Of a stretch of DNA of 64,000 nt, positions 34,423 through 43,579 are shown one piece after another. Origin of the DNA: Paraburkholderia xenovorans LB400 (GTDB taxonomy: Bacteria; Pseudomonadota; Gammaproteobacteria; Burkholderiales; Burkholderiaceae); assembly GCF_000013645.1 (NCBI RefSeq), contig NC_007951.1:1488001-1552000 (forward strand), written 5' to 3'. Within the stretch, counting starts at the first letter, position 1. Every line of letters begins with the position of its first letter. The notes below the pieces were generated by a model. That model did not search any database. It was given only the letters and a program-made list of their open reading frames with translations, and had not been told where the DNA came from. The translations under genes were made by a program, and so were the position numbers.

Positions 34423-34610
34423 GCGAGCCGCTTGAGTGGTGGGAATACGGTGACCCGCTGGACGTGCTTGAACGCCGCCAGTCTGAGAGATGCGTCGGAT
34501 GCCAGCACGCGGCGGCGCGTGAAGATCCGTTCGGCGGTGTGCGAATGGTGTGTAGGAAGGGCCGGAAATACGGGAAGCGCTGTGCGCAATACAAGGAAAC
34601 CATCGAATGA
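34419..34610 (+). CDS. small Cys-rich phage protein
   Basis: 63 residues from the ATG at 34419, overlapping the preceding stop. Cysteines CVGC...C...C suggest one zinc site; the C-terminus is Lys/Arg-rich (CRKGRKYGKRCAQYK). Small proteins like this are common just before late regulators. Function unknown. Confidence 0.6.
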   Translation: MSEPLEWWEYGDPLDVLERRQSERCVGCQHAAAREDPFGGVRMVCRKGRKYGKRCAQYKETIE

Positions 34611-35293
34611 CAGAAACGACAGAAATGCTCTTCCGTACGCCGCAGGACGCGATGCGGTATGCGTTCAGCTATGCGATGCAGCAGCGAGACAGGCCGCTTG
34701 CCGATCGCTTGGCCGCGCCGGCGGCGCGCACCGGCAAGGGGCTGCATGGGAACGATGGCGCCGGGCAGGCTGGCATGATCCGGCGCGAACTGGATCAACT
34801 CAGCGATATCGACCGAGCTGTTCTCGTCGCATTGTTTGCGCCGCACTCATATCCTTGTTCGTGCGGTGCCGCGTGCTGCTCACGCCACACCCCCAACCCT
34901 GAGTATGCAGCTGCTATTACCTTCCTCGCGGAGAAGGCACTCTCCCAGCTTTCCGGTCATCTGTCCAATTACCAACTGCGGCGCGGCCTTGTGGAGAAAG
35001 CCCTTGGGACGAAGATTACGATCAAGGATCTGGCTGCGAAGTGCGAGGTAACCGAGAAAACTGCAGATGCACATTGGCGAATCGTCAGGGACTGGATTGG
35101 CGGTACGCCAAAGAAGAAGTCGAAAAAGGCAGCGAAACGGGAGCGCGTCAACGCCGGCGACGGTGTAGCCGACGTCGCGCGCGTCGACGAAGAAGAGGAT
35201 TCGAAAACGCTCACGGCCGTCGACGGGATAGCATCCAAAGCGCGAAAGAATGCCGACGAATTGCTGTCCGCGCTGTCGTTCATCAGGGCCTAG
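34607..35293 (+). CDS. probable late-gene regulator (Q-like position)
   Basis: 228 residues. A Cys cluster (CSCGAACC, near residues 86-93) and a helix-turn-helix-like segment (ITIKDLAAKCEVTEKTADAHWRIV) are visible, then a basic and acidic tail. It is the last gene before the late promoter/terminator at 35306-35400, the place occupied by Q-type antiterminators in lambdoid phages. The role is inferred mainly from position. Confidence 0.55.
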   Translation: MTETTEMLFRTPQDAMRYAFSYAMQQRDRPLADRLAAPAARTGKGLHGNDGAGQAGMIRRELDQLSDIDRAVLVALFAPHSYPCSCGAACCSRHTPNPEYAAAITFLAEKALSQLSGHLSNYQLRRGLVEKALGTKITIKDLAAKCEVTEKTADAHWRIVRDWIGGTPKKKSKKAAKRERVNAGDGVADVARVDEEEDSKTLTAVDGIASKARKNADELLSALSFIRA

Positions 35294-35305
35294 CGCACTG
35301 GTTTG

Positions 35306-35333
35306 TTGACTTTTACTATTTCGACCGTAAAAT
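35306..35333 (+). promoter_or_regulatory. candidate late promoter
   Basis: TTGACT (35306-35311), 16 bases, TAAAAT (35328-35333). It lies in the only AT-rich gap between the early and late genes. Transcripts would meet a terminator about 30 bases after the start. Confidence 0.7.
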
Positions 35334-35367
35334 ACGCCTCAATCTGACACTGTGAATAAGTGTCTCC

Positions 35368-35400
35368 AAAGCCCCGCCAAAAAATTGCGCGGGGCTTTTT
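35368..35400 (+). terminator. rho-independent terminator before the late genes
   Basis: AAAGCCCCGC (35368-35377) pairs with GCGGGGCTTT (35389-35398) across an 11-base loop, followed by T's. This is a strong intrinsic terminator between the late promoter and the first late gene, as at lambda tR'. Confidence 0.88.
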
Positions 35401-35422
35401 CGTTTGTGTTGGAGGTCTCGCG

Positions 35423-35674
35423 ATGAGCAAACCGGCTTCGAAGGCAGCAGTGCCAAAGGGTGCTCGCCCGAAGCTCGGCCGGAGCGTAATTGTCCGATAT
35501 CGCTTCGTGAAACCGATGACGGTCGGCATCATCATCGGAGTGTATGAGGCCGATACCGACGACGTCATCGTGCAGGCCTTTCCTGTCGACCGGGAGTCGA
35601 TTCAGATTCCTGCGATCCCTTACTACAGCGCCGAGCCGGACGATGACGTCCAGTCCGCGGTGTGGCCAGCCTGA
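35423..35674 (+). CDS. hypothetical phage protein, first late gene
   Basis: 83 residues from the ATG at 35423 with GGAGG seven bases upstream. Basic N-terminus, then a beta-rich part (SVIVRYRFVKPMTVGIIIGVY). It lies on the cosQ side of the packaging site, so it would be at the right end of packaged DNA. Not recognised. Confidence 0.6.
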   Translation: MSKPASKAAVPKGARPKLGRSVIVRYRFVKPMTVGIIIGVYEADTDDVIVQAFPVDRESIQIPAIPYYSAEPDDDVQSAVWPA

Positions 35675-35710
35675 TCCCGAACATTCTCACCTTTCGCGCA
35701 GGTCGCCATC

Positions 35711-36394
35711 GTGTTGCGGATATCGGTGCGCGCTGATATGCAGGCGGCGGCTCGCAGCCTCAGTGCACTCGAGCAGAAACAGGTGCCGTTTGCTACCGCG
35801 CTCGCGTTGACCTCGCTGGTGAAGATCGCCCAGCAGGCAGAGAAGAAGGCGCTGCCTCAGATCTTTGACAGGCCGACGCCGTTCACGGTCAATTCGATCG
35901 GCGTCAAGGGCGCTCGCAAGTCCAATCTCGAGGCGACGGTGTTCGTGAAGGACATCGCTGCCGCTTACCTCGCACCGTTTGAGTTTGGCGGTCCACACAA
36001 GCTCATCGGTTCGGGCAAGACCTGGCTGAACCCGAAGGACCGTGCTCTCCTGAACCAGTACGGCAACTTCTCCAAGTCCGCGCTGGACCGGCTCAAGGCG
36101 CGCCCCGACATATTCGTGGGCACGATCCATACGAGGACCGGCGAACAGATCGGTGGTGTGTGGCAGCGACCAGCGCCGACCAAGGTCATCCAGACCCCTG
36201 GCAAGCGGGCTACGAAGGTGCGCGGCGCCAACAAGACAGGTCACCTGAAGCTGCTCATACGGTTCGGTGATGCTGAGCCGGTCAAGCAGCATCTCGACTT
36301 CGGATCACGCGCAGAGGCGATCGTGAAGGCGAATGCAGCGGCCGAGTTTGCAAAGGCGTTGGCCAAGGCGCTCGCAACAGCCAAACGTCGGTGA
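35711..36394 (+). CDS. putative virion/tail-associated phage protein
   Basis: 227 residues from a GTG at 35711. The pattern (helical start RADMQAAARSLSALEQKQVPFATALALTSL, then a basic beta region with FEFGGPHK) resembles phage minor structural proteins encoded next to terminase genes, but I cannot assign a named family. The Ala/Lys-rich C-terminal helix is probably a coiled coil. Confidence 0.5.
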   Translation: MLRISVRADMQAAARSLSALEQKQVPFATALALTSLVKIAQQAEKKALPQIFDRPTPFTVNSIGVKGARKSNLEATVFVKDIAAAYLAPFEFGGPHKLIGSGKTWLNPKDRALLNQYGNFSKSALDRLKARPDIFVGTIHTRTGEQIGGVWQRPAPTKVIQTPGKRATKVRGANKTGHLKLLIRFGDAEPVKQHLDFGSRAEAIVKANAAAEFAKALAKALATAKRR

Positions 36395-36492
36395 AGCGTG
36401 CGGGCCGGCGTGCCCGCAGAGCCCGGCCCAGCAAGGCTTTGCTGGCAGTGCTCAAAAAATAGGCAAATCCGGTCGTCGCACCACGTTGGTGC

Positions 36493-36685
36493 GGGTCCTT
36501 CCCACCGCCCTACCGGAACGCGGGCACTGCGCGCGCCCGTTCTTCCCGTTCTTCTGAGTAAAAAAAACGCGTTACACGTTACACGGCAGTGACGCGGCGC
36601 ACGGCGCAAACCCTTATGGCAACTGGCGAGACTGGTGTAACGCGGAAAAATCGCGGCGTTACACAGAGCGCTGGCGCCGTTACAC
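36493..36685 (+). other. candidate cos packaging site (cosQ, cosN, cosB)
   Basis: GGGTCCT at 36493-36499 is identical to lambda cosQ as I recall it. About 20-45 bases further, a GC-rich partly symmetric stretch (CGGGC...GCCCG, 36530-36548) suits cosN. Then GTTACAC occurs at 36571, 36578, 36658 and 36679, with an inverted copy at 36635, spaced 21-23 bp, as cosB R-sites for the small terminase subunit. An A-tract (36560-36567) could assist bending. The order matches lambda: cosQ, cosN, cosB, small terminase. Confidence 0.55.
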
Positions 36686-37263
36686 CGGCGACGATCGGGA
36701 AGGCCGCGCTCTGTGAAGCGCTAGGGTGGACGCGGCCGCGGCTCGATCGACGCCTCGACGGCGATGGAAATTTTCCGGTCGCGAAACGTGGCACGCGCGC
36801 CGGCGGCTGGGAATTCGATCTCGCCGCAGTCCGGACATACCTCGGCGTCGCGCCGAAGGAAGCGGGCGAGCCGACGCCGGCGCCGGCATCGAAGACGCAG
36901 GGCCGCGCGCCGATCGACTCGCGCACGCCGTTCGCTGAACCGAAGTACACGGTCGTGCCGCCCGCCGGCGTCGAGCCAGTTGTGCATGCGGGCGAGCAGA
37001 CGGCGCGGCAGCGACGCGATGCGGTACAGGCGGAGATCCTGGAGGACAAGCTGCGGCGCGATCGCGGTGAGCTCGTGCAGGTCGAGGTCATGCGCCAGGT
37101 GTTGAACACGATGCTTGCGCATCTCGGTAAAGGGCTCGACAGACTGTCCGACCAGGTCGTCGAGCGCTGTGGTTTGCCGGAGGAATACGCGGACCAGATT
37201 CGCGCGGTGACCGACGATCTGCGTCGCGCAATGGCGGACGAATTACGCGTGCTGCTGGAGTAG
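36616..37263 (+). CDS. terminase small subunit (Nu1/DUF1441-like)
   Basis: 215 residues from the ATG at 36616; a GTG at 36589 would add nine residues, and neither start has a clear ribosome site. The N-terminal winged helix (GKAALCEALGWTRPRLDRRL) recognises the packaging site. The C-terminal helical part (RRDAVQAEILEDKLRRDRGELVQ) drives assembly with the large subunit. Its 5' end overlaps the GTTACAC repeats it probably binds. Confidence 0.82.
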   Translation: MATGETGVTRKNRGVTQSAGAVTPATIGKAALCEALGWTRPRLDRRLDGDGNFPVAKRGTRAGGWEFDLAAVRTYLGVAPKEAGEPTPAPASKTQGRAPIDSRTPFAEPKYTVVPPAGVEPVVHAGEQTARQRRDAVQAEILEDKLRRDRGELVQVEVMRQVLNTMLAHLGKGLDRLSDQVVERCGLPEEYADQIRAVTDDLRRAMADELRVLLE

Positions 37264-37267
37264 CACG

Positions 37268-39370
37268 ATGCTCGAACTCGAATATGCCGACCCGTACCAG
37301 GTCGCGCGCGAGTCACTCAGCTCGCTTGTGCCGCCCGAGCGGCAGACCGTCGCAGAGTACGCGGTGCTGTACCGGCACCTGTCGAACCAGGGCGGCGGTT
37401 ATGTCGGTCGCTGGCACCACGAAAAAGCGCCGTACCTCGTCGGCCCGATGGAGACGCTTACGCGTCTGGACTATCTGACGACGGTGGTCGTCGGGCCGGG
37501 GCAGTCCGGCAAAACGGAGATCGCGCAGAACTGGTTGCTCAAGTCGGTGGCCAACGACCCGGCCGACATGCTGTGGTACATGCAGACCGACCCGGGTCTC
37601 GAGTCGTATGTGAAGAGCCGGATCAATCCGATGATCGACTCGCATCCCGAAATGGCGATGCGTCTCGGGTCGAGGCCGATCGACGACTCGCTGCACTTCA
37701 AGCGTTTCGACGGCATGCGCGTCGAGTTCCTGTCGGCCGCGCCGAACAACGTCATCAACAAGTCGGCGCCGCGGATCGTTGCCGACGAGGTGGACGCCTA
37801 CGACAAGGCGCTTGGCGACGTCAAGACTCTGCTCGATGTGCGCCGGCAGACTTTCCAGCGTCAATCGATGCTGCTGGCGATGAGCCATCCTGACCGCGCG
37901 CGCGGCCTCGTCCCGGATCGCGACTGGTCGGAAGGGATCATGGCCATGTACGGCGACAGCGATCGCCGCATCTGGTATTGGCCGTGTCCACACTGTGGCG
38001 CATGGTCTAGTCCCGTTCCGATCGCGGCGCGCTATATGGCGCTGCACTATGACGAGAAACAGACGCTCGATGAGATCGAGCGGAATACGCGGCTCATATG
38101 TCCAGTGAATGGATGCCTCATTGAGGACCGCGAGCGGCGCGCGATGAATGTCGCCGCGTTCCGGTCCCCGTTCGGTGGATGGATCGGAGACGGCCAAGAG
38201 ATATCGCAGGACGGGATTGTCACCGGCGAACTGGTTGCGCGCAAAAGCGCGGGCTTCTGGATCGTCGGCGCGATGTCGCCATTCATCCTGGGCGGCATCG
38301 GCGGTCTCGCCCGGGCGAAGGTCAAGGCAGAGCGCGAGCTGGAGGTCAGCGGCGAAGACATGGCACTCCGCCAGGTCACGGTCAAGCAGCTCGGTTTTCC
38401 CTACGCAGCAACGCGCGGCGTCGGTTCGATCGACGCGAATGTGCTGGCCGAGCGCGCTGACTCGGAACTGAAGCTGGGCGTCGTACCCGAAGGCGTGCGC
38501 TTCCTCGTGACGGGCGTCGACTGTCAGCTCGCGCACTTCGAATGGCTCACGCGCGGTTTCGGCATTGACGGCGAAAGCTGGGTCATCGACAAGGGGCGCA
38601 TACCCGGAGATCCCGCGACATCTGCGGAGGACTGGGACCAGATCATCAATCTGATCAAGCGGACCTATCCGCTCGCCGACGGATCTGGTCGCGCGATGCC
38701 CGTCCGTGCGCTGGGTTTTGACAGCTACGGGCAGCCGGGCGTAACGCAGCAAGCCTATGCCGCGTGGCGCCGCTGGAAAAAGGCGGGTCTCACACGGTTG
38801 ATCGGGAAGATCTCTGGCCGCGATGCGTGGACGGTCATTCCGACGAAGGGTGCCGACAAGCTCGCCGCGCCGCGCCTGATGGTCGTGTATCCGGACACAT
38901 CGCGCAAAGCAAACCGGGCGGCCTCGAGTGGTGACGTTCCAGTCGCACGTTTCAATCCGAACCTGTTCAAGGATGACCTGGCTGGCCAGTTGCAACTGGC
39001 TGAGCCGGGAAAGCTGTATGTGCATTTTCCGCATGCGTTGCGCTCGCAGGAGCAGCCGCACGTGTGGTTCGAGCAGCTTACTTCCGAGACCCGCACGAAG
39101 AATGGCGGTTGGGAGAAAAGCGCGGCAGGCCGTCGGAACGAGGCGCTCGATCTGATGGTGATGACGCACATGCTCGCCCAACTGCATGGCCTGAACCGCA
39201 TCTCGTGGGATAAGCCGCCCTCCTGGGCAAAGCCGTGGGACACCAATTCGTCTCTCGTCGCGGTGAGCACGGCTTCGACAAGCCCCGGCTCAGCCGGATC
39301 CACATCGTCGACGGCGCCGCAAAGCGCGCCGCGCGAGAAGAAAAAGTCAGCAGTTCACCGGTACCGATAA
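37268..39370 (+). CDS. terminase large subunit, GpA family
   Basis: 700 residues. The ATPase P-loop GPGQSGKT is at 76-83 and an IVADEVDAYD box serves as Walker B. A zinc-like CPHCG occurs in the middle. The nuclease half includes FLVTGVDCQ and LGFDSYG. It cuts concatemers at cos and pumps DNA into heads. It is close in type to lambda A rather than to headful terminases. The C-terminal ~45 residues are Ser/Thr/Ala-rich and look like a linker for portal docking. Confidence 0.95.
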   Translation: MLELEYADPYQVARESLSSLVPPERQTVAEYAVLYRHLSNQGGGYVGRWHHEKAPYLVGPMETLTRLDYLTTVVVGPGQSGKTEIAQNWLLKSVANDPADMLWYMQTDPGLESYVKSRINPMIDSHPEMAMRLGSRPIDDSLHFKRFDGMRVEFLSAAPNNVINKSAPRIVADEVDAYDKALGDVKTLLDVRRQTFQRQSMLLAMSHPDRARGLVPDRDWSEGIMAMYGDSDRRIWYWPCPHCGAWSSPVPIAARYMALHYDEKQTLDEIERNTRLICPVNGCLIEDRERRAMNVAAFRSPFGGWIGDGQEISQDGIVTGELVARKSAGFWIVGAMSPFILGGIGGLARAKVKAERELEVSGEDMALRQVTVKQLGFPYAATRGVGSIDANVLAERADSELKLGVVPEGVRFLVTGVDCQLAHFEWLTRGFGIDGESWVIDKGRIPGDPATSAEDWDQIINLIKRTYPLADGSGRAMPVRALGFDSYGQPGVTQQAYAAWRRWKKAGLTRLIGKISGRDAWTVIPTKGADKLAAPRLMVVYPDTSRKANRAASSGDVPVARFNPNLFKDDLAGQLQLAEPGKLYVHFPHALRSQEQPHVWFEQLTSETRTKNGGWEKSAAGRRNEALDLMVMTHMLAQLHGLNRISWDKPPSWAKPWDTNSSLVAVSTASTSPGSAGSTSSTAPQSAPREKKKSAVHRYR

Positions 39371-39372
39371 AC

Positions 39373-39642
39373 ATGGCCACAAACGATCTCTGTTCGCCGC
39401 TGTACGGCATGACCGATGCGCAGCTGCAGGCCGCGCTCGCGGCCGCCCAGCAGGCGTATATCGATCTGCGCACTGGCGACAAGGCCGTGACGGTGGCATA
39501 TGCGCAGGGCGATGGATCGCGTAGCGTCACGTTCCAGACCACGAACCTTGCCGCGGTCCGGATGTTTATCCGTGACCTGCAGGCAGCTCTCAACCCGGGC
39601 GTGAAGATGTGCAAGCGCCGCCGCATGGTTCCGTTGTTCTGA
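39373..39642 (+). CDS. head-tail joining protein, gpW family
   Basis: 89 residues from the ATG at 39373, directly after the terminase. The gpW pattern is clear: LQAALAAAQQAYIDLRTGDKAVTVAYAQGDG, then AVRMFIRDLQAAL. It binds the portal after packaging and seals the head. The stop overlaps the portal start (TGATG). Confidence 0.92.
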   Translation: MATNDLCSPLYGMTDAQLQAALAAAQQAYIDLRTGDKAVTVAYAQGDGSRSVTFQTTNLAAVRMFIRDLQAALNPGVKMCKRRRMVPLF

Positions 39643-41297
39643 TGAGCAGCGCCGCCATACTGGTCGACGCGAGCGGCCGGCCGCTGCGCGCGCGCGCGAA
39701 TACCGGCGCCGGTCCGGGTACCCTGGCGAACAACGTCGGCCGTGCGTTCTTCCCGTATCAGGCCGCGGACTGGCAGACGCAGGAGATGGGCGCGTGGCTG
39801 CCGTGGATCCGCTCACCCGATGCCGAGATCAACCAGTTCCGCGACCGCATGGTCGCGCGCTCGCGCGATCAGGTTCGTAACGACGGTCGCTCGAGCGGCG
39901 GCATCACGCGGATCCTCGACAACGCCGTCGGCGCGTCGCTGCGTTTGTCGGCCGCGCCGGACTATCGCGCCCTCGCCGAGATCAGCGGAGCAGCTTTCGA
40001 TATCAAGTGGGCGAACGAATTCAGGCGTGCAGTGGAGGCGCGTTGGCGCCTCTTTTCGAACGACTTCGGCCGCTACAACGACGTGTCCCGTCAGCTCACC
40101 GTCTCGCAGCAGCTGCGTCTCGCGCTGCGCCACAAGCTGATTGACGGTGAGGATCTGGTCATCAATTACTGGATGCCGGAACGGGTGGGGCGCGGCGGCG
40201 CGCGATATGCCACGGCCTATCTCGTCGTGGATCCTGACCGCCTGTCGAATCCCAACCAGATGGTCGACACGCGCCACATGCGCAACGGCGTGGAAGTGGA
40301 TGAAAACGGCGTGCCGCTGGCATACCACATCCGCAAGGCGCACCAGAACGACTGGTACAACTCTGTCGAAAGCATGATCTGGGAGCGCGTCGAACGCGAG
40401 GACGATGACGGCTGGCTGCGCGTGATCCACGACTTCGAGCGTGACCGTGCTGGCCAGAACCGCGGCGTGGGCGTCTTCATTCCGGTGCTCGCCCACGCAA
40501 AGATGCTTGCGCGCTACTACGGCATCGAGCTGCAGGCGGCGGCCCTCGCCGCGTCGATTGGTACGTACGTCACGAGCCCATATGATCCGTCGGAAGTTCA
40601 GGACGCGGTCGGCGGCGAGGATCACGAGCTCGGCTATTACCAGGGTCTCCGGGCGGAATGGAACGAAGAGCGCCCAGCGATGTTCAACGGTGTGCGCGTG
40701 CCTGCGCTGGCCCCCGGCGAAGACATCAAGGCGTTCACGTCCGACCATCCGCACAACGGCTTTACCGAGTTCGTGCACGAGATGCAGGGTTGTGTCGCAT
40801 CCGCCCTCGGGATTTCGCTCGAGCAGGTTACGCAGGACTGGTCGAGGAGCAACTACTCGAACATGCGCGGGTCACTGCTGGAGAGCTGGAAGACGCTCAT
40901 TCGACGCCGGCTCGAATTCTCTGCAGGCACCGCGACGCCCATGTACGCGGTTTGGCTTCGCGAGTCGATGGAGAACGGCGAACTCCCCCTTCCGGCCGGC
41001 GCGCCCGATTTTCTCGATGGGGTGACCGCATACGCGGGCTGCAGCTGGCTCGGGCCCGCACGCGGTTGGGTGGATCCGGTGAAAGAGCCGCAGGGTTCGA
41101 TCCTGAAGATGGATGCGGCGCTGACCACGCTCAAGCAGGAAGCCGCCGAGCAGGGATCCGACTGGGAGGAGCTGCTCGATCAGCGTCAGATCGAAATCGA
41201 GGCCTTCCGCGAACGTGGCATCCCGCTACCCGAATGGGGCGGCAGCGAGATGGCCACGCGCACCGACGAACCTCCCCAGGAGCCGCAGGCAGCATGA
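39642..41297 (+). CDS. portal protein, lambda family
   Basis: 551 residues from the ATG at 39642. The lambda-type opening EMGAWLPWIRSPDAEINQFR, RNDGRSSGGI-like and GEDLVINYW segments are present, with the late QVTQDWSRSNYSNMRGSLLE motif. It forms the dodecameric ring through which DNA enters. A fragment similar to its N-terminus lies at 25607-25705. Confidence 0.95.
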   Translation: MSSAAILVDASGRPLRARANTGAGPGTLANNVGRAFFPYQAADWQTQEMGAWLPWIRSPDAEINQFRDRMVARSRDQVRNDGRSSGGITRILDNAVGASLRLSAAPDYRALAEISGAAFDIKWANEFRRAVEARWRLFSNDFGRYNDVSRQLTVSQQLRLALRHKLIDGEDLVINYWMPERVGRGGARYATAYLVVDPDRLSNPNQMVDTRHMRNGVEVDENGVPLAYHIRKAHQNDWYNSVESMIWERVEREDDDGWLRVIHDFERDRAGQNRGVGVFIPVLAHAKMLARYYGIELQAAALAASIGTYVTSPYDPSEVQDAVGGEDHELGYYQGLRAEWNEERPAMFNGVRVPALAPGEDIKAFTSDHPHNGFTEFVHEMQGCVASALGISLEQVTQDWSRSNYSNMRGSLLESWKTLIRRRLEFSAGTATPMYAVWLRESMENGELPLPAGAPDFLDGVTAYAGCSWLGPARGWVDPVKEPQGSILKMDAALTTLKQEAAEQGSDWEELLDQRQIEIEAFRERGIPLPEWGGSEMATRTDEPPQEPQAA

Positions 41298-42175
41298 GCA
41301 ACTATCCCCATCTTGCAACGCGGCTCTTCAACGTGCCGATCGCAATCGCGCCGCAGAAGGCCGAAATCGTAATGGCAGCGCTCGCGGATCGTTTCGGAAT
41401 CGCGAAGATGTTCCGCGGCGGCGGCGACGTGGTGGTGCTGGCTGACGGTGGCGCGCAGGCATTCCTGCAAAGCGCCAATACGTCGCAGGCCGACTATCGC
41501 CCGTATGAGGTCGTGGAGGGGGTTGCGATCGTTCCTATCGAGGGAACGCTTGTGCACAAGCTCGGCGAATTGCGGCCGTACTCGGGGATGACGGGTTACG
41601 ACGGCATCCGCGCCAATCTGAGCATGGCGATGGCCGACGAGAGCGTTCGAGCGATTGTGCTCGATATCGATTCGCCGGGCGGCGAGGTCGCCGGCTGCTT
41701 CGATCTCGTGGACTCGATCTATGCCGCGCGCGACGTCAAGCCGATCTGGGCCATTTGCACCGAGAGTGCCTATTCGGCCGCGTACGCGATCGCGACGGCG
41801 GCGAGCCGGATCATCGTCCCGCGCACCGGTGGCACCGGCAGCGTCGGCGTCATTTGTATGCATGTCGATTTTTCGCAGGCACTGACGAAAGCGGGAATCG
41901 AGGTCGAGCTCATCTATTTCGGCGACAAGAAAGCCGACGGCAGCGACATGAAGCCGCTGTCGAAAGACGCCCGCGCACGGTTTCAATCCGATGTCGACGC
42001 GATGGGCCAGTTATTTGTTGAGACCGTGGCGCGTAACCGCGGCCTCACTACCGCAAATGTGCGAGGCACACAGGCCGGCACATTCCTCGGCGCCGCTGGC
42101 GTCGAAATCGGCTTCGCGGACGCAGTGATGTCGCCCGATGAAGCATTCGCATCCTTGCTCGACGAGCTGGGCTGA
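41294..42175 (+). CDS. S49 family head maturation protease (gpC-like)
   Basis: 293 residues overlapping the portal stop. The SppA-like core IVLDIDSPGGEVAG and ICTESAYSAAYAIA with the likely nucleophile S161 are present, then TGGTGSVGVICMH. It should cleave scaffold and portal N-termini during head maturation. Unlike lambda, the scaffold appears to be a separate downstream gene. Confidence 0.93.
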   Translation: MSNYPHLATRLFNVPIAIAPQKAEIVMAALADRFGIAKMFRGGGDVVVLADGGAQAFLQSANTSQADYRPYEVVEGVAIVPIEGTLVHKLGELRPYSGMTGYDGIRANLSMAMADESVRAIVLDIDSPGGEVAGCFDLVDSIYAARDVKPIWAICTESAYSAAYAIATAASRIIVPRTGGTGSVGVICMHVDFSQALTKAGIEVELIYFGDKKADGSDMKPLSKDARARFQSDVDAMGQLFVETVARNRGLTTANVRGTQAGTFLGAAGVEIGFADAVMSPDEAFASLLDELG

Positions 42176-42200
42176 CTTATCCCACCAACAGGGTAATCAC

Positions 42201-42806
42201 ATGAGCAATTTGTTTCGTAACCTGGCTGCGCGAGGTGGTATCAGCTTCGCCCACCTCGGTAAAGGAGCGGCCCGCGCGGCCGACGATACGCCTCCCCCTG
42301 ACGACAAAGGCGGAAAGAAGGGAAAAGCCGAAGGCGAAGACACCGGCGACGGTGATCAGAACCGCGAAAACGGCGATGGCAAAGCTGAAGGCGAGGACCC
42401 ACCGCCGGACGACAAGGGCGGCAAGAAGGGCGAAGCCAAGGGAGAGGACGGTCAGGACGACCAGGCCGCCGAGGACGATGACGACGACGAGGAAGAGATG
42501 CGCGGTAACAGCGCAGCGGCGAATGCCCGTCGACGTGAGCGGATGCGCTGCGCCCAGATCATGGGCTCGACGGCCGCAGGCAGGAACCCTGTTCTGGCCG
42601 CGAATCTCGCGTTCAACACGTCGATGACTCGCAAAGAGGCGCTGGCTGTGTTGACCGGTACGCCGGCCCCCGCGGCGACCGCGCCGGTGTCACGTCGTAA
42701 TCCGTCGCTTGGCGCCGGCGGTGAACGCGGGGTGAGTTCGGAACAGGCGATCGCATCCAGCTGGAACACCGCCATGCAGAAAGCACGGCCGGCGCGCAAG
42801 CGCTGA
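42201..42806 (+). CDS. putative head scaffold/assembly protein with acidic repeats
   Basis: 201 residues from the ATG at 42201. The first 110 residues are disordered and highly charged, with a duplicated PPPDDKGGKKG block and a run of Asp/Glu. The C-terminal half is helical (RRRERMRCAQIMGSTAAGRNP, TSMTRKEALAVL). The position between protease and decoration gene suggests a scaffold (Nu3 role). Confidence 0.6.
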   Translation: MSNLFRNLAARGGISFAHLGKGAARAADDTPPPDDKGGKKGKAEGEDTGDGDQNRENGDGKAEGEDPPPDDKGGKKGEAKGEDGQDDQAAEDDDDDEEEMRGNSAAANARRRERMRCAQIMGSTAAGRNPVLAANLAFNTSMTRKEALAVLTGTPAPAATAPVSRRNPSLGAGGERGVSSEQAIASSWNTAMQKARPARKR

Positions 42807-42846
42807 TCCGTCCCACCCGTCAATCGAACCCTCGAGGTAACTCACC

Positions 42847-43503
42847 ATGACGCAAACCCCTCTCATCGAAGGCCGCCACGACGGTGGTTTTCTGGTCAGT
42901 GAATCGCGTGGCCACCGTTCCCGCGATCGCGGCACACTCAGCGGCGCCGCAAAGATTCCGGCGGGCCAGGTCCTCGGCCGCAAGGTCGGCGGCACCGCGG
43001 CGGCCGCTGCCAAGGCCGGCAATACCGGCAATGGCACTTTCACGCTCGACGCGACGACCCCCGTCGTCGGCAATGCCCAGCCCGGTGTGTACGTCGTGCG
43101 ATGCACCACCGCAGCGGCAAACGGCGGCACCTTCCGCGTATTCGATCCGACGGGCGACGTGATCGGCGATGTCGCGGTCGGCGCCACCTTCAACGACCAG
43201 ATCAAGTTCGTGATCGCCGACGGCGCGACGGACTTCGTGGTCGGCGACGAATTCGACGTGACGGTGTCTGCCCTGTCGAAAGCCTACGTGCCGCTCAGCC
43301 TGACCGCGACGGACGGATCGCAGGTCGCCTCCGCCATCTCGTTCGCGAACGTCGACGCGACGCTGGCGGACCAGACCGGCACCGTCGTCACGCGTGACTG
43401 CGAGGTCAATGGCTTCGAGCTGTTCTGGCCGACGGGCGCATCCGCGAATCAGATCTCCGCCGGCACGGCGCAGCTCGCTGCCCTGGGAATCATCGTTCGC
43501 TGA
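42847..43503 (+). CDS. head decoration protein D
   Basis: 218 residues. The N-terminal LIEGRHDGGFLVSESRGHRSRDRGTL region and the C-terminal beta segments (DCEVNGFELFWPTGAS, AQLAALGIIVR) match gpD-type capsid decorators. The ~100-residue insert of beta repeats makes it longer than lambda gpD (110) and may project from the capsid. Confidence 0.88.
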   Translation: MTQTPLIEGRHDGGFLVSESRGHRSRDRGTLSGAAKIPAGQVLGRKVGGTAAAAAKAGNTGNGTFTLDATTPVVGNAQPGVYVVRCTTAAANGGTFRVFDPTGDVIGDVAVGATFNDQIKFVIADGATDFVVGDEFDVTVSALSKAYVPLSLTATDGSQVASAISFANVDATLADQTGTVVTRDCEVNGFELFWPTGASANQISAGTAQLAALGIIVR

Positions 43504-43540
43504 TCGCCCGTAGCTCTTCCACGTTTTTCCGATAACAGTC

Positions 43541-43556
43541 GGCCGCGCAAGCGGCC
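43541..43556 (+). terminator. hairpin before the major capsid gene
   Basis: GGCCGC-GCAA-GCGGCC forms a six-pair stem with a GNRA-like loop, followed by ATTATTATTT. It may attenuate transcription or protect the capsid message. Confidence 0.5.
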
Positions 43557-43579
43557 ATTATTATTTCTGGAGCCAAATA

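Noticed and set aside
37313..39187. Long minus-strand frame opposite the terminase large subunit
   Set aside because: Same kind of shadow: its composition mirrors the sense codons and it has no recognisable motif.
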